Below, in pieces: positions 63,401-64,000 of a stretch of DNA of 64,000 nucleotides. The translations under genes and the position numbers were made by a program. The stretch's first letter is position 1; each line of letters opens with the position of its first letter. The DNA lies in contig NC_019673.1 of the NCBI RefSeq assembly GCF_000328705.1, positions 3,410,001 to 3,474,000 on the forward strand, given 5' to 3'. Source of the DNA: Saccharothrix espanaensis DSM 44229 (GTDB taxonomy: Bacteria; Actinomycetota; Actinomycetes; Mycobacteriales; Pseudonocardiaceae). The notes beneath the pieces are model-generated. The model was not told the DNA's origin and did not search any database. It saw only the letters and a program-made list of their open reading frames with translations.

Positions 63401-64000
63401 GCGACCTCCTGGTGCGCGTGGGGCACGTCGCCGCGGTCCTCGCGGTGGTCCTCGTCGCCGCCTACCTGGGCCGCCGCGCGGCCCGCGCGGCGCGGCAGCC
63501 CGAAGTGATCGGCGAGATCCTGGCGGGCATCCTGGTGGTCCCCGCGGTGCTCGCGATCGGCGGACCGGACGGGCTCGCGCGGGTGCTGCCCGGCGACGTC
63601 GTCGGCCCGCTCAAGACGCTCGGCCAGGTCGGCCTGGTGCTGTTCCTGGTCGGCGTGGCGCACGAGCTGCGGCACGGCAAGTCCGGGCTCGGCGCGAAGG
63701 CCGTGGGCTGGGTGACCGCGGGCTCGTTCGTGCCGGCGCTGCTGGCGGGCCTGGGGATGGCCGCCTGGGTGCTGCTGGCCGCCGACCCCGACCTGCGCGG
63801 CACCGCGCCCGCGCCCGCCCTGGTGCTGATGGTCGCCGTGGCGCTGAGCGTGACCGCCGTGCCGGTGCTGGCCCGGATCCTGGAAGACCGTCGGATGGTG
63901 GACAGCCCGTCGGGCAAGCTCTCGATGGCCGCCGCGGTCGTCACCGACTCCGTGGCGTGGGTGCTGCTGGTCGTCGCGGTCGGCATCTCCGGCGGCGTGC
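63397..64000 (+). CDS. Kef-type cation/proton antiporter, N-terminal part (partial)
   Basis: 201 residues to the window edge. Several long hydrophobic helices, an RQPEVIGEILAGILV segment and the LFLVGVAHELRHGKS and SVTAVPVLARILED motifs identify the CPA2 (Kef/NapA) antiporter family. The ATG at 63397 overlaps the stop of the small ORF before it. Antiporters of this family occur at the edges of several peptide antibiotic clusters, including glycopeptide clusters, but membership in this cluster is not shown. Confidence 0.85.
   Translation, partial: MSDLLVRVGHVAAVLAVVLVAAYLGRRAARAARQPEVIGEILAGILVVPAVLAIGGPDGLARVLPGDVVGPLKTLGQVGLVLFLVGVAHELRHGKSGLGAKAVGWVTAGSFVPALLAGLGMAAWVLLAADPDLRGTAPAPALVLMVAVALSVTAVPVLARILEDRRMVDSPSGKLSMAAAVVTDSVAWVLLVVAVGISGGV

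Noticed and set aside
1..64000. tRNA, rRNA, CRISPR arrays, riboswitches and phage attachment sites
   Set aside because: Looked for by eye and none recognised; weak structured RNAs could still be missed without a covariance-model search.

Overview
The window is high-GC DNA (third codon positions almost always G or C) with many GTG starts and tightly overlapping genes, typical of a filamentous actinomycete. The gene content would fit the Pseudonocardiales (Saccharothrix, Actinosynnema or Lentzea relatives), but the genus is inference. No rRNA, tRNA or CRISPR array was seen.

Region 1 (1-17.2 kb) looks like ordinary chromosome: the end of an Eis-type acetyltransferase, a 5'-3' exonuclease, an M24 peptidase with an Lrp regulator, a membrane protein, a class IV aminotransferase, a GlxA regulator with a DJ-1/PfpI partner, a large CHAT-TPR protein (probable caspase-like protease), a DUF4865 protein, a P1 peptidase, a PLP decarboxylase, a carboxylesterase, a DUF1684 protein and a DEAD-box RNA helicase. 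About 0.87 kb of apparently gene-free DNA (17194-18063) separates it from the next region.

Region 2 (18.0-63.3 kb) reads as one large biosynthetic gene cluster built from several modules. (a) Two tandem SARP activators (18064-19600). (b) A highly reducing type II polyketide operon (19679-26151): ACP, KS-alpha, alpha/beta hydrolase, hotdog protein, chain-length factor, two complementary dehydratase subunits, ketoreductase and a DsbA-fold isomerase. Such sets make polyene or cinnamoyl-like acyl chains. (c) A Gfo/Idh/MocA oxidoreductase, an FtsX-type ABC exporter and a divergent LysR regulator. (d) A seven-gene aminoacyl-carrier-protein operon (32447-38987): KAS III, ATP-grasp ligase, BtrK-like PLP decarboxylase, ACP, degenerate KAS III-like protein and two acyl-CoA-dehydrogenase-type proteins. 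By analogy with butirosin BtrI/BtrJ/BtrK this could build a 4-aminobutyryl-ACP and desaturate it. (e) An exported metallo-beta-lactamase-fold protein and a scar of IS5 and marR remnants (39.07-41.2 kb). (f) A RebH-like tryptophan halogenase, SbnB and SbnA homologues for L-2,3-diaminopropionate (Dap), a four-module NRPS (C-A-T-E, C-A-T, C-A-T, C-A*-T-TE), an ABC-2 exporter, a P450 and MbtH (41.27-63.28 kb). The window closes inside a Kef-type cation/proton antiporter.

The parts suggest a polyene-acylated, possibly chlorinated, Dap-rich lipopeptide. Adenylation domains 1 and 3 share an acidic pocket code (D-I-W-E-V-T-A-D-D) that fits a small basic amino acid such as the Dap made by SbnA/SbnB. 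Module 1 carries an epimerase, giving a D residue. Domain 2 has a roomy pocket that could take (chloro)tryptophan. Domain 4 has lost its core ATP-binding and YGPTE motifs, so its carrier domain probably needs loading in trans. The aminoacyl-ACP operon could supply that unit, or an amino-bearing starter for the polyene.

Three promoters, in front of the KAS III, sbnB-like and mbtH genes, each carry three TCAGC-type repeats at exactly 11-bp spacing. That is the arrangement known for SARP operators, and it ties the modules into one probable regulon.
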